A DNA stretch of 64,000 nucleotides from Acidovorax sp. 210-6. Its GTDB lineage: Bacteria > Pseudomonadota > Gammaproteobacteria > Burkholderiales > Burkholderiaceae_C. Under the pieces are notes generated by a model. That model did no database searches, was not told the origin of the DNA, and worked only from the letters and a program-made list of their open reading frames with translations. Position numbers and translations under genes: made by a program. The stretch covers positions 1,612,001-1,676,000 of the forward strand of contig NZ_JAACJE010000001.1 of the NCBI RefSeq assembly GCF_010020825.1, given 5' to 3'. Positions within the stretch are counted from its first letter, which is position 1. Every line of letters begins with the position of its first letter. Shown here piece by piece: positions 16,485-25,573 of this stretch.

Positions 16485-18650
16485 GTGATTGTCCGCTATG
16501 TCCTGATTTCCCTGTGGCTCGGTGCTGCCGCTGGTGCCGCTTCGGCGCTCACCGTGGGTGCCGCCCGTGGCGGCGTGGTACTGGGGCGCCCGGTGGATGT
16601 GGCGGTGGAGGTCACCCCCGACCCCGGCAAGGCGCTCGCGGACTCATGCATTGCTGCCGAGGTTCTGACCGGCGACCGCCCCCTGAGCCGCGTGCGGGTG
16701 CTGCCCTTGCCGGAGGTTCCGGGCCGCACGCCGCTGGTGCGCATCCAGACGGCGGCCATCGTTGATGAGCCCGTGGTCACCATCACCTTGACGGCTGGAT
16801 GCGCGGGCAAGATCACGCGCAACTTCACCCTGCTGGCCGACCCGCCCGATTACGTTGCACCCAGCCGTACCACGGTGCTGGCGCAGCCTGTCGCGCCTGC
16901 CGTGGCGGCCTCCGTGCCTGCGGTTGTGGCGGGGGTCGAACCTGGGGCGATGGCTTCAACCACCGCACCCAAGCTCATTCGGCGCGCGGCTGCGCCCAGC
17001 GCCCCCGCTCAGGCAGAGGCCCGCGTGGTGGCCCCCAAGGCGTCGCGCAAGACCCCGCCGCGCGCGGCCAAGCCTGCGCTGCCCGCCGCGACCGAGCCCC
17101 CATCGCGCCTGGTGATGGAACCGCTGGAGGACTGGCTGGCCGATGACGCAGCGCGGCCCCTGCCGCTGCGCCTGAGTACCGATTTGTCGCAGCCCCAAGA
17201 GGCGACCACCCCCGAGCAGCGGGCCCAGGCCCTGGCGCAGTGGAAGGCTCTGAACATGACGCCGGAGGAGGTCCTCCAGCAGAGCGCGCGCACCGCGGCG
17301 CAGGACCAGGAGCTGGCCCAAGCGCGCAGTCAGGCCGCGCAGGAGCGAGAAACCGCCGTGCAACTGCAGCAGGCTTTGCGCGAGCGCTTCCCGGCCAGTG
17401 TGGTCTATGCGCTGGCCGCTCTGGTGCTGGCTGCTCTGGGCGCTGCCGCCTGGATGCTGTGGCGCATGCGCCAGTTGGCGCAGCAGGCCCGCAGCGATTG
17501 GGAGGCGCCCATTGCGCGCGAAGCCAGTACCGCCAAGGTTGCGCCTGTGCCGTCTGCACCGGCGCCGCTGTCCCACGCAGCGCCTGCCCCGGTGGCGCCC
17601 GCGACGCATGGACCCGCACCCGTGCCGGTGTCGCAAGAGATTCACCCCACGCCGTCCTTGTTTGCAGAGCTGACGGGTGTTGCAGCCCCAGCCGATGTGG
17701 CATACCGGGCGCAGGACGACGCGGGCCAGGCGCAGGCTGGCGCGGAATCCGACGCTCCAACAGCAGTCGATGCCACGCCCGAGCCCCAGCTGCGCATCAA
17801 CCCCGAAGAGCTGTTCGACCTGCAGCAGCAGGCAGAGTTTTTTGTCTCGGTGGGCGAGCACCACCAGGCCATTGGCGTGATGAGGCAATACATCGCAGCC
17901 AACGAAACCACGGCCCCTGCGGCCTACCTGGACTTGTTGCGCCTGTACCGTTCGCTCAGCCGCGTGGAAGACTTCAACCAGTTGCGGGCGCAGTTCCACC
18001 AGCACTTCAATGCCCGCGTACCCGAGTTCGCTGCGTTCAATCGCGCGGGCCGGGCGTTGTGGAGCTACACCGAGGATCTGGCGCAGATCGAGGCCGTGTG
18101 GAGCGACGAATCCGTGTTGCCGCTGCTCGATCGCCTGCTGTTCCGCCGTGGCAGTGCACCGCACGAGCGCTTTGACCTTGAGGCCTATGACGACCTCTTG
18201 CTGCTCTATGCCATCGCTCGCACCACCTCGCCCGCGTCGCGCGGTGCCCCGCCACCGCGCCAGCGCACCACGCCGGATGCGGTGGAGCTTGCCGCACCCC
18301 AGATGGCTGCGGCAGTCCCGGCGGCTGCAGCGCAGGCGGTGGTACGCAAGAACGATTTTGACGACAGCTTGCTGGACTTCGACTCGGGCTGGCTGCGCGA
18401 GCCCCCGTCCCAGCAGGACCCGCTGACCGCAGTGCCGCCCGACAACCATGTCGAGCCGCACATGCTGATCGACTTTGTGCTCTCGGAGTCCGCGCCCATG
18501 CCCGAGAACGACCTGCCGCCCATCACACAGAGCGATCTGCCGCCGGTGGCACCCTCGGGTGCGCCGGGCCAAGGGCAGGTGGTGGGTTTTGGTACCCACA
18601 ACGACCGCTTCGAGGCGCGGCACGACCCCGATCTGCACAAAAAACCCTGA
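16485..18650 (+). CDS. FimV-like membrane protein
   Basis: A 721-residue protein. I chose the GTG start giving MIVRYVLISLWLGAAAGAASA, a clear signal peptide; an upstream TTG is in frame but adds no signal-like sequence. The mature N-terminus (ALTVGAARGGVVLGRPVDVAVEV, to about residue 125) looks like the FimV/HubP N-terminal domain. A long Ala/Pro-rich linker follows, then one membrane helix (about 305-325, VVYALAALVLAALGAAAWML). A cytoplasmic part has a TPR-like pair of helices near residues 455-520 (EFFVSVGEHHQAIGVMRQYI). FimV organises the cell pole, pili and c-di-GMP/cAMP signalling. The gene is divergent from paaH, unlike the usual housekeeping fimV context, so it may be a paralogue. Confidence 0.75.
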   Translation: MIVRYVLISLWLGAAAGAASALTVGAARGGVVLGRPVDVAVEVTPDPGKALADSCIAAEVLTGDRPLSRVRVLPLPEVPGRTPLVRIQTAAIVDEPVVTITLTAGCAGKITRNFTLLADPPDYVAPSRTTVLAQPVAPAVAASVPAVVAGVEPGAMASTTAPKLIRRAAAPSAPAQAEARVVAPKASRKTPPRAAKPALPAATEPPSRLVMEPLEDWLADDAARPLPLRLSTDLSQPQEATTPEQRAQALAQWKALNMTPEEVLQQSARTAAQDQELAQARSQAAQERETAVQLQQALRERFPASVVYALAALVLAALGAAAWMLWRMRQLAQQARSDWEAPIAREASTAKVAPVPSAPAPLSHAAPAPVAPATHGPAPVPVSQEIHPTPSLFAELTGVAAPADVAYRAQDDAGQAQAGAESDAPTAVDATPEPQLRINPEELFDLQQQAEFFVSVGEHHQAIGVMRQYIAANETTAPAAYLDLLRLYRSLSRVEDFNQLRAQFHQHFNARVPEFAAFNRAGRALWSYTEDLAQIEAVWSDESVLPLLDRLLFRRGSAPHERFDLEAYDDLLLLYAIARTTSPASRGAPPPRQRTTPDAVELAAPQMAAAVPAAAAQAVVRKNDFDDSLLDFDSGWLREPPSQQDPLTAVPPDNHVEPHMLIDFVLSESAPMPENDLPPITQSDLPPVAPSGAPGQGQVVGFGTHNDRFEARHDPDLHKKP

Positions 18651-18666
18651 GCGTTCAGGGTCTGTA

Positions 18667-18724
18667 TGCTATTGATTTGATAGCTGCTAGCGCTTATCCA
18701 TCAAGCGCTGGAGCCTGATTTGGC
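18667..18724 (+). repeat. Short interspersed repeat, copy C
   Basis: Reads TGCTATTGATTTGATAGCTG, CTAGCGC and then CAAGCGCTGGAGCCTGATTT. It sits between the convergent fimV-like and thiE stop codons. Confidence 0.85.
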
Positions 18725-18733
18725 TTGAATTTT

Positions 18734-19648
18734 TCAGGCGCTGGCCATGGCGCGCAGCAACTGTGCTGCGGCGGCCTCCGGGTCGGGGGCGGCCACCAGG
18801 GCGCGCACCACGGCAATCGAGCCCACGCCTGTGGCCCGCACCGGGCCAAATTGCTCCAGCGCAATGCCGCCAATGGCCACCAGTGGGTAAGACGCCTGCA
18901 TCAGCCGCGCATAGGCGGCCAGCCGCGCCACGCCCTGCGGCGCCGTGGCCATGCGCTTGAGCGTGGTGGGAAACACCGCGCCCAGCGCCAGGTAGCTGGG
19001 GCCCACAGCGTCGGCACGCAGCATTTCGGCGTAGCCATGCGTGCTCACGCCCAGGCGCAGGCCGCTGGCGCGCAGCTCCTGCAGCGCGGGCGCGGGCAGG
19101 GCGTCCAGGTCTTCCTGGCCCAGGTGCACGCCGTAGGCCCCGGCGGCAATGGCCTCGCGCCAGTGGTCATTGATGAACAGCAGCGCACCCGTGCCCTGCA
19201 CGGCCTGCACGGCGGCGCGCACTTCGTGGGCAATGGCAGTAGGGTCGTCCGACTTGAAGCGCAGTTGCACCGTGGGCACGCCGGCACGCGCCATGCGGCC
19301 GACCCAGGCGGCGTCGGGCAGCACGGCGTACAGGCCCAGCGCGCGTGGGCAGGACGTAAAGGCCTGCGGGTGCGGCACAGGTTGCAGGCCAAAGTCACGC
19401 GCGTCGTCGGGCCAGTGTTGGGCATTGAACTGGCCGGTGCGCAGCGTCTGCGCCTGCCAGGCGCGGGCCAGCACCAGCGCGTCGGCGGCGATGAAGCCCA
19501 GCGCGCTGCAGGCCTGCAACGCGGCCTGGAACGCGGGGTGGGCCTCGGCGCTGACGGGCACGGGCTGGGCCGTGCAGGGGGCAAAGCGTTCGGCGTGTGC
19601 CTGCACGATGGCTTGTGCCATGGCCGGAATGGGGGCGGGGCTGTTCAT
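18734..19648 (-). CDS. thiE: Thiamine phosphate synthase with N-terminal extension
   Basis: A 304-residue protein whose last 200 residues are a ThiE TIM barrel: GLYAVLPDAAWV, VPTVQLRFKS (pyrophosphate-side Arg and Lys), LLFINDHWREAIAAGAYGVHLGQEDL, LGVSTHGYAEM, and YLALGAVFPTTLK. It joins the thiazole phosphate and HMP pyrophosphate to make thiamine phosphate. The first 100 residues (FQAALQACSALGFIAADALVLARAW) are an Ala-rich helical extension not found in standard ThiE of about 210 residues; part of it resembles the ThiD/kinase C-terminus but too weakly to call. It is the last gene of thiO-thiS-thiG-thiE, starting 10 bases after thiG. Confidence 0.9.
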   Translation of the reverse strand: MNSPAPIPAMAQAIVQAHAERFAPCTAQPVPVSAEAHPAFQAALQACSALGFIAADALVLARAWQAQTLRTGQFNAQHWPDDARDFGLQPVPHPQAFTSCPRALGLYAVLPDAAWVGRMARAGVPTVQLRFKSDDPTAIAHEVRAAVQAVQGTGALLFINDHWREAIAAGAYGVHLGQEDLDALPAPALQELRASGLRLGVSTHGYAEMLRADAVGPSYLALGAVFPTTLKRMATAPQGVARLAAYARLMQASYPLVAIGGIALEQFGPVRATGVGSIAVVRALVAAPDPEAAAAQLLRAMASA

Positions 19649-19658
19649 GTGGCGCTGC

Positions 19659-20465
19659 TCATGCCTGGTGCCAGAACGGCGTGCCCATCAGCGGGGTGCT
19701 GGGCTGTGCGGCCTGCTGCGGCTCGATGGCGCCTGCCAGGCGAGCGGCGCGCCCGGCCTGCACGGCATCGGCAAAGGCGCCGGCCATGGCCACGGGATCT
19801 TGCGCCAGCGCCACGGCGGTGTTGAGCAGCACGCCGTCGTAGCCCCACTCCATGACCTGGCAGGCGTGCGAGGGCAGGCCCAGACCGGCGTCCACCAGCA
19901 GCGGCACGTCCAGCCGCTCGCGCAGCACCTGCAGGGCGTAGGGGTTCATGGGGCCGCGGCCCGTGCCTATGGGTGCGGCCCAGGGCATCACCGCCTGGCA
20001 GCCCACATCCACCAGGCGCTTGCAAAGCACCAGGTCGTAGGTGGTGTAGGGCAGCACGTAGAAGCCTTCGCGCACCAGTGTTTCGGCGGCGGCCACGAGG
20101 TTGAGCGTGTCGGGTTGCAGCGTGTAGTCGTCGCCAATCACTTCAAGCTTGATCCACGGCGTGTTGAACACCTCGCGCGCCATGTGCGCGGTGGTGATGG
20201 CTTCCTGCACGCTGTGGCAGTTGGCGGTGTTGGGCAGCACGGGCACGTTCAGGCTGGACAGCAGCTCCCAGAAGCCCTGGCCGCTTTCGGCCGGGTTGCT
20301 GCCCTGGCGGCGCAGCGAGGCGGTGACCATGGCCGGGCGGGCGCGTTCCACGGCGGCCTTGAGTGCCGCAGGCGAGGGGTAGCGTGCCGTGCCCAGCAGC
20401 AGGCGGCTGGAGAAGCGCTGGCCGTAGAGGACCAGGGCGTCGTCGGTGGAGGAGGTGTTGTGCAT
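19659..20465 (-). CDS. thiG: Thiazole synthase
   Basis: A 268-residue TIM-barrel enzyme that builds the thiazole ring from dehydroglycine, deoxyxylulose phosphate and ThiS thiocarboxylate. The Schiff-base Lys is in [11 protein letters not shown]; the phosphate-binding parts are [16 protein letters not shown] and [31 protein letters not shown]. It starts 4 bases after the thiS stop codon and ends 10 bases before thiE, so translational coupling is likely. It is expected to be controlled by the TPP riboswitch upstream of thiO. Confidence 0.97.
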   Translation of the reverse strand: MHNTSSTDDALVLYGQRFSSRLLLGTARYPSPAALKAAVERARPAMVTASLRRQGSNPAESGQGFWELLSSLNVPVLPNTANCHSVQEAITTAHMAREVFNTPWIKLEVIGDDYTLQPDTLNLVAAAETLVREGFYVLPYTTYDLVLCKRLVDVGCQAVMPWAAPIGTGRGPMNPYALQVLRERLDVPLLVDAGLGLPSHACQVMEWGYDGVLLNTAVALAQDPVAMAGAFADAVQAGRAARLAGAIEPQQAAQPSTPLMGTPFWHQA

Positions 20466-20469
20466 GGTG

Positions 20470-20667
20470 TTAGCCCCCGGTGACGGGGGAGATGACTTCT
20501 ACCCGATCACCCGCATGCAGCGGGTGGCGCGGGTGTTCGGTGGCGGGGACGAATTGCGTGTTCACGGCCACGGCGTAGGGTGGCCGCGCCTGCAGTGCGG
20601 CCAGCGCATCGGCCACGGTGGCGCCCTCGGGCAGTTCGACGGGCTGGGCGTTGATGAGTACCTGCAT
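20470..20667 (-). CDS. thiS: Sulfur carrier protein ThiS
   Basis: A 65-residue ubiquitin-fold protein, [20 protein letters not shown], ending in the required C-terminal Gly-Gly (ISPVTGG), which is adenylated and thiocarboxylated to donate sulfur to ThiG. The start is the ATG giving normal ThiS length; a longer in-frame reading of 18 codons runs into a repeat fragment and is not believed. It lies between thiO and thiG. No thiF is in the window. Confidence 0.95.
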   Translation of the reverse strand: MQVLINAQPVELPEGATVADALAALQARPPYAVAVNTQFVPATEHPRHPLHAGDRVEVISPVTGG

Positions 20668-20684
20668 GGGAGTTTGCTGCGATG

Positions 20685-20758
20685 TCAGTTTTTCATGGAG
20701 CTTGCACCAACCGGGATGCATGAAACTGGCGCGGTCCAGGCCATCGAAGGCGACTCAG
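20685..20758. repeat. Long interspersed repeat, partial copy 4
   Basis: TCAGTTTTTCATGG followed by GCACCAACC and GCATGAAACTGGCGCGG matches the first third of copy 1 (10581) and the start of copy 3 (44479). It then decays. It lies in the gap between thiO and thiS, just after the thiO stop codon. Confidence 0.6.
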
Positions 20759-20767
20759 GAGGGTGGA

Positions 20768-21850
20768 TCACTTCAACAGTTCCATGGCGAGGTCAAACTG
20801 CTGCGCCAGGGGCGAGGCGCCACCGTCCAACACCTGCAGCACCACGTCGTGCAGGGCCGGGGCAATCATCCAGCCGTGGCGGTACATGCCGTTGACCTGC
20901 AGCGTGCGCGGCGCGAGCTGGCGCACGGCGGGCAGGTTGTCGGCCAGGGCGGGGCGGCACTGCACCGACAGCTCCAGGATGCGCGCCTCGGCAAACCCAG
21001 GGTGCACGGCGTAGGCGGCGCTCAGCAGCTCCAGCGTGGAGCGCACGCTGGCGCTCGAGAGGTCTTCGGACTCGATCTCGGTCGCACCAATGACAAACAC
21101 GTTGCCTTCCTTGGGCGCGATGTAGGCCGGGTAGCGCGGGTGCAGCAGGCGCGTGGGGCGCTGCAGCGTGACTTCGGGTGCGTGCACGCGAATCACCTCG
21201 CCGCGCACGCCGCGCAGTTGCGGCCATTCGCCGCGTGCGCCCAGGCCCCGGCAGTCCAGCAGCCAGCCCGGATGGTCCGGGCCAAAGTCGGCCAGTTCGC
21301 GCGGCGTGTTCCAGTGCAGTTGCACGCCCAGGCGCTCCAGCTCGTGGGCCTGTGCGGCCAGCAGTTGGCGGTTGTCGAGCTGGCCTTCGCCCGGCAGGTA
21401 CATGCCCTGGGCAAAGCGCGCGGCCAGTGCGGGCTCGATCTGGGCCATGCCTTGCGCATCCAGCGATTGCACGGCGGGCAGTTCGGTCACCAGGGCGCGC
21501 GTGGCATCGAACTGCTGGCGCATGCGCGTGGCTTCCGGGGCGTCCTGGCGGTGCCAGACCAGCAGCGTGCCTTCCTGCTGAAAAAACACCGGCTGCGACA
21601 GCGGTGCAATCAGCTCGGGCCAGCGCGTGAGCGAGTGGCGCCCCATGCGCACCACGCCGTGTTCGGCCACGGCCGATTCGGCCAGCGGCGCAATCATGCC
21701 GCCCGCCACGCGCGCGGCAGAGTGCTCGGCCAGCGGGCCGCCCTTGTCGTACAGGCTGACGGCATGGCCCTGGCGCGCCAGGGTGACGGCCAGCAGGCGG
21801 CCCAGCAGGCCAGCGCCCAGGATGGTGAAGGAGGTGTGAGCGAGCGTCAT
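20768..21850 (-). CDS. thiO: Glycine oxidase ThiO (FAD-dependent)
   Basis: A 360-residue amine oxidase of the DAO family. The FAD-binding N-terminus is FTILGAGLLGRLLAVTLARQG, then RVAGGMIAPLAE. The C-terminal NGMYRHGWMIAPALHD is the family's substrate/FAD closing motif. It oxidises glycine to dehydroglycine for ThiG. It is the first gene of thiO-thiS-thiG-thiE, and its start lies about 60 bases downstream of a TPP riboswitch. thiD is divergent on the other side of that element. Confidence 0.93.
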   Translation of the reverse strand: MTLAHTSFTILGAGLLGRLLAVTLARQGHAVSLYDKGGPLAEHSAARVAGGMIAPLAESAVAEHGVVRMGRHSLTRWPELIAPLSQPVFFQQEGTLLVWHRQDAPEATRMRQQFDATRALVTELPAVQSLDAQGMAQIEPALAARFAQGMYLPGEGQLDNRQLLAAQAHELERLGVQLHWNTPRELADFGPDHPGWLLDCRGLGARGEWPQLRGVRGEVIRVHAPEVTLQRPTRLLHPRYPAYIAPKEGNVFVIGATEIESEDLSSASVRSTLELLSAAYAVHPGFAEARILELSVQCRPALADNLPAVRQLAPRTLQVNGMYRHGWMIAPALHDVVLQVLDGGASPLAQQFDLAMELLK

Positions 21851-21911
21851 GGTTTGTCCGATAAAGGTTGAGGCCGGGGGACAAAACGGGCAGGCGCCTG
21901 CGACTTGAAAC

Positions 21912-22003
21912 TCCCCACGCCAGCATGACCTGGATCGGGTAACGGGGCGCGGTGCCCCAGGGTGTTTCTCAGTCCGCTGCCACCGCAGTGGCGGGACACC
22001 CCT
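21912..22003 (-). promoter_or_regulatory. TPP riboswitch upstream of thiO operon
   Basis: On the minus strand the conserved parts are GGGGTGTC, CTGAGAAACACCC, then ACCCGATCCAGGTCATGCTG and GCGTGGGGA, in the order and spacing of the thi box. Binding of thiamine pyrophosphate should lower expression of thiO-S-G-E. The helix between them is a GC-rich hairpin. Confidence 0.95.
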
Positions 22004-22080
22004 GTTTCGTCCGTAGCCACGGATTACAGCACAAGCCGCATGTTCCGGACTTGATGTGGCACAGGCATAATTTTTTCACC

Positions 22081-22929
22081 ATGACACACAGCCAGAATTC
22101 TTCTGCCCTTGCGCCACGCTACGTGCGCGTGCTCTCCATTGCAGGCTCCGACAGCGGTGGTGGGGCGGGCATCCAGGCCGACCTCAAGACCTTCAGCGCC
22201 CTGGGCTGCTACGGCATGACGGCCATTACCGCCATCACCGCGCAAAACACCCAGGGCGTGCGCGCCATCCATGGTGTGCCGCCCGACATCCTGCGCGCCC
22301 AGATCGAGGCCGTGGTCGAGGACATCGGCGTCGATGCCGTCAAGATCGGCATGCTGCATTCCCCTGAAGTGGTGCAGGTGGTGGCCGACGCCATCCGCCG
22401 CTACCAACTGCCGAATGTGGTGCTCGACCCCGTGATGGTGGCCACCAGCGGTGACCGCCTCATTGCCACCGAAACCGTGTACGTGCTGGTGCGCGAGTTG
22501 TTCCCGCTGGCGCAGGTGGTGACCCCCAACCTCGACGAAGCTGCGCTGCTGCTGGGCCGCCCCATCGCCGGTATCGAGGCCTTGGATGCCGCCGCCCAGG
22601 CCCTGCGCGCGCTGGGCGCGCCTGCCGCCTTGCTCAAGGGCGGGCACCTGCCGGGCGATGAGGTGGTGGACGTGTTGGCCCTGGCGGACGGCCGCCTGGC
22701 GCACCTGCGCTCGCCACGCATCGCCACGACCAACGGCCACGGCACGGGCTGCACGCTTTCGTCGGCCATCGCCGCCCACCTGGCCCTGGGCCATGCCCTG
22801 CCCAGCGCCGTGGCGCAGGCCCGCAGTTACATCCTGGGCGCCATCAAGGCGGGCGCCGCCGTGCGCACCGGCCACGGCCATGGGCCGCTGAACCACGGCT
22901 ATGCACCGGTGGCGCAGGTATTGCGCTGA
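22081..22929 (+). CDS. thiD: Hydroxymethylpyrimidine/phosphomethylpyrimidine kinase
   Basis: A 282-residue ribokinase-fold enzyme that phosphorylates HMP and HMP phosphate. It has the motif LSIAGSDSGGGAGIQADLKT near the N-terminus, VLDPVMVATSGDRL, and the anion-hole region TTNGHGTGCTLSSAIAAHLA. I chose the ATG of MTHSQNSSALAPRYV because an upstream in-frame ATG reads through the riboswitch region. It is divergent from the thiO operon and has its own promoter in the shared region; no TPP box lies on its strand. Confidence 0.95.
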   Translation: MTHSQNSSALAPRYVRVLSIAGSDSGGGAGIQADLKTFSALGCYGMTAITAITAQNTQGVRAIHGVPPDILRAQIEAVVEDIGVDAVKIGMLHSPEVVQVVADAIRRYQLPNVVLDPVMVATSGDRLIATETVYVLVRELFPLAQVVTPNLDEAALLLGRPIAGIEALDAAAQALRALGAPAALLKGGHLPGDEVVDVLALADGRLAHLRSPRIATTNGHGTGCTLSSAIAAHLALGHALPSAVAQARSYILGAIKAGAAVRTGHGHGPLNHGYAPVAQVLR

Positions 22930-22937
22930 ATTGAGGG

Positions 22938-22997
22938 TATTTTTGGCCTCTGGCGCCCGTCCATTAAGCGCAAGAAGCTATCAATACAATAGCAATC
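22938..22997 (-). repeat. Short interspersed repeat, copy D
   Basis: On the minus strand it reads GATTGCTATTGTATTGATAG, then CTTGCGC and a second arm ending GGCCAAAAATACCC. It lies between the convergent thiD and cytX stops and touches the cytX stop codon. Confidence 0.8.
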
Positions 22998-24270
22998 AGG
23001 CGCTGCGTGGCCGCGTGGCCCAGGCCAACGCAAAGCTCAGCGCCAGTGTGGGCAGGGCCGAGCCCAGCGCCGGTGCCACCTTGGGCAGCAGGTGGTACAG
23101 CGCCACACCTGCCAGCCAGATGGCAATGGGCCCGGCATGGGCCTTGCCCGCCTGGGCCAGCAGGGCGCCCGCATTGGCGCCAAAGGCCAGGCGCCCCAGG
23201 ATCACGCCAAACAGCGGCACGAACACCGAGCTGAGCATCAGCAGAAATGGCTCCAGGCTGTGCATGGGCAGCACCAGCGCGAGCAGCGTGCACACCACGG
23301 CCAGCACCGCGCCCCAGCGGCGCACACTCCAGCCCGGCAGCAGGCTGTGGCTAGAGACGGCGCCCGAGTAGGTGTCGCCATAGGCGTTGTCCACCTCGTC
23401 GATGAGGATCAGCGACAGCGCAATCAGCCCGCCCTGGGCCAGCAGCAGCGCGGTCACCAGATCCTGGCTGGGCAGTGTCAGCGCCACCAGCACGCCCAGC
23501 GCGTAGCACCACATGTTGGCCAGCGCATAGCCTGCCCAGGCGCCGCGCAGCGCGGCACCGCCATGGCGACCATGGCGCGCGTAGTCGGCCACCAGCGGCA
23601 GCCACGAAATCGGCATGGCGATCACCAGATCCAGCGCGGGCATCACACCCATGCCGCCGTCGCCACGGCGCTGCCAGAGGGCGTCCAGCCCTTGCTCTTG
23701 CGCCAGCCCCAGAAACTGCCACGACAGCCACAGCAGCGACAACACCACCAGCGGCAAGGCCACGCGGGCGATGATGCGGCGTACCAGTTGAACCATGGAG
23801 CCGCTGATGAGCAGCAGCACTACGCCGCCCCACAGCAGCGTGGCCAGCACCGGCCAGTGCGCACCTTCCCAGCCGCCGCCCTGGCGACCAATCGCGACGC
23901 TGGCATCGCGCATCACCACCAGCTCAAAGGTCCCCCAGCCAATGAGCTGGATGATGTTGAGCACGATGGGCAGGCGCGCGAACTGGCGGCCATACACCGC
24001 ATGCATCAGCCCTGCGCTGGCCAGGCCGCTGTCGCAACCGATCTTGGCCACCCAACCCAGCAACCCTGCTCCCAGGATGGAGCCCGCCACAATGGCCAGC
24101 AGCGCCTCTTGCGTGCCCAGCGCAGGCATCAGGTAGGCGCCCACCTGCATCACCAGCAGACCCACGCCCAGGCTGAACCACAGCGAGGCATGGTCGTGCC
24201 ATTGAAAGACGCGCTGGTCGGCGCCGACAGGTGTCAGCGCCTCGTTGGCGGATGCGTTGCGGGTGCTCAT
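22996..24270 (-). CDS. cytX: Putative hydroxymethylpyrimidine transporter CytX
   Basis: A 424-residue permease of the nucleobase cation symporter-1 family with about 12 helices. It starts MSTRNASANEALTPVG with AAGGAG upstream; helix 1 and beyond contain WFSLGVGLLVMQVGAYLMPAL and QLIGWGTFELVVMRDAS. The lone gene is preceded by a TPP riboswitch, which is the basis for assigning HMP rather than cytosine as substrate. In other bacteria cytX is controlled in just this way. Together with thiD it would salvage the pyrimidine half of thiamine. Confidence 0.88.
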   Translation of the reverse strand: MSTRNASANEALTPVGADQRVFQWHDHASLWFSLGVGLLVMQVGAYLMPALGTQEALLAIVAGSILGAGLLGWVAKIGCDSGLASAGLMHAVYGRQFARLPIVLNIIQLIGWGTFELVVMRDASVAIGRQGGGWEGAHWPVLATLLWGGVVLLLISGSMVQLVRRIIARVALPLVVLSLLWLSWQFLGLAQEQGLDALWQRRGDGGMGVMPALDLVIAMPISWLPLVADYARHGRHGGAALRGAWAGYALANMWCYALGVLVALTLPSQDLVTALLLAQGGLIALSLILIDEVDNAYGDTYSGAVSSHSLLPGWSVRRWGAVLAVVCTLLALVLPMHSLEPFLLMLSSVFVPLFGVILGRLAFGANAGALLAQAGKAHAGPIAIWLAGVALYHLLPKVAPALGSALPTLALSFALAWATRPRSA

Positions 24271-24341
24271 GTGGACTCCTTGGCAGTGCGGCACAAGGAA
24301 GGTCCGGGCCATGCGCGAAGGGGCATGGCAATCGAGGACGG

Positions 24342-24424
24342 GCTTCCCTGCGCGAGGATGATCTCAATCAGGTTCAAAGGGACTCTCTCAGCCCCTTGCC
24401 AGCGTTGGCAGGGGCACCCCCAGC
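24342..24424 (-). promoter_or_regulatory. TPP riboswitch upstream of cytX
   Basis: On the minus strand: GGGGGTGCCCC, GGGGCTGAGAGAGTCCC, TTTGAACCTGATTGAGATCA, then CGCGCAGGGAAGC. This is the full thi-box order. It ends about 70 bases before the cytX start. The P3 helix is CTGCCAACGCTGGCAAG. Confidence 0.95.
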
Positions 24425-24576
24425 GAATGCACCGCTGTGCGGCGGTGCGGGGCGCATTCTAGCGGGGGCGCACGAAGTGTGCTGATGCGCGTTTTGGGCG
24501 GAGGGCGTCAGCCTTGGGTGGCGCCTTCCGCTGTCGGTGTGGCAAGGTCGACCAGCGCGCACAGGGAGGTGTGACA

Positions 24577-25470
24577 TCACAGCAAGATGATCTCGGAGCG
24601 CCCGCTGAGCAACGGCTTGCACAGGATCTTGTAGCCATCGGCGTCGAATCCCGCCGCCACGCAATCCAGTGCCGACGCTTCTTCGGGCTTGCTCACGCTG
24701 CCCAGGTAGCACCAGTGGCGCAGCACATGGATCTGGACATCGTTAGCATGGGGTGGCGGTGCTGATTCGTTCCGCTCGGGGGTAAAGCGTTCGACCAGAC
24801 CGACCGTGCCCGGATACGGCCAGGTGGCGATCTGCAGGTCCAGCAGCGCGGTGAAGAGGCGCTGGCGGTGTGCGTTCGGCGATTCATCACCCCGGCAGAC
24901 CCCGGCGCACTGGTGCAGCATGGCCCTGAAGCACGCCTTGCCGGGCGGGAGTTTTTCCAGGCCGAGTGCGCCGTAGCAGAGCTTGTGCTGGTCTGCGAGC
25001 TTGCGCAGCCCTTCCTGGGCGGCGCGGTGGCTGTTGAACAGGCCGTACAGGCCGGACTCGGTGGCGAACTGGATGTCCTTGGCATACACCACCTCGGGCC
25101 GGTCGCCGTTCATGCGCAGCGCACACAGCTGGCGGCTGCGGCGCAGCTTCTGGTTGAACAGCGGGTGCAGTTCCTTGATCAGTTTCGCTTCCAGCAGCAG
25201 GGCCCCAATCTCTCCCGCCGTGCGGATATGGCTGATGCGCCGGGTCTGGCGCAGCATGCGCGCTTCGTCGGGTGTGCGCAGATGGGCCAGCAAACGGTTG
25301 CGCAGGTTGATGCTCTTGCCGATGTACAGCGGTAGGTCGCCTTCCTCGCCATGGAAGAGGTACACCCCAGGTGCTGCAGGCATGTCGGCAAGGGCTGCGC
25401 GCAGGTGCTCGGGGTATTCGTAGTACCTGGCTTCATCGAACTCAGGGCGGCGGCGTGCGGGAATGTGCAT
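24577..25470 (-). CDS. cho: Excinuclease Cho (UvrC-like GIY-YIG endonuclease)
   Basis: A 297-residue protein, the usual length for Cho. The N-terminal GIY-YIG nuclease domain reads GVYLFHGEEGDLPLYIGKSI and NLRNRLLAHL. The catalytic Glu region is GEIGALLLEAKLIKELHPLFN. A Cys-containing segment follows (CFRAMLHQCAGVCRGDE), as in UvrC. Cho makes the 3' incision during UvrA/B repair at lesions UvrC handles poorly. The helix-hairpin-helix and RNase H parts of UvrC are absent, as expected. The start MHIPARRRPEFDEARYYEYP is preferred over an upstream ATG. It is a single gene downstream of tRNA-Gly. Confidence 0.9.
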   Translation of the reverse strand: MHIPARRRPEFDEARYYEYPEHLRAALADMPAAPGVYLFHGEEGDLPLYIGKSINLRNRLLAHLRTPDEARMLRQTRRISHIRTAGEIGALLLEAKLIKELHPLFNQKLRRSRQLCALRMNGDRPEVVYAKDIQFATESGLYGLFNSHRAAQEGLRKLADQHKLCYGALGLEKLPPGKACFRAMLHQCAGVCRGDESPNAHRQRLFTALLDLQIATWPYPGTVGLVERFTPERNESAPPPHANDVQIHVLRHWCYLGSVSKPEEASALDCVAAGFDADGYKILCKPLLSGRSEIILL

Positions 25471-25573
25471 GGCAAATCTCCGCTTCAGGTCTTGAACTGC
25501 TTGACGTTGGCCAACACGATCCCTCACGCCTCGATGGTCTGCTTGCCGTGGGGCACGATGTCTTCAAGGCAAC

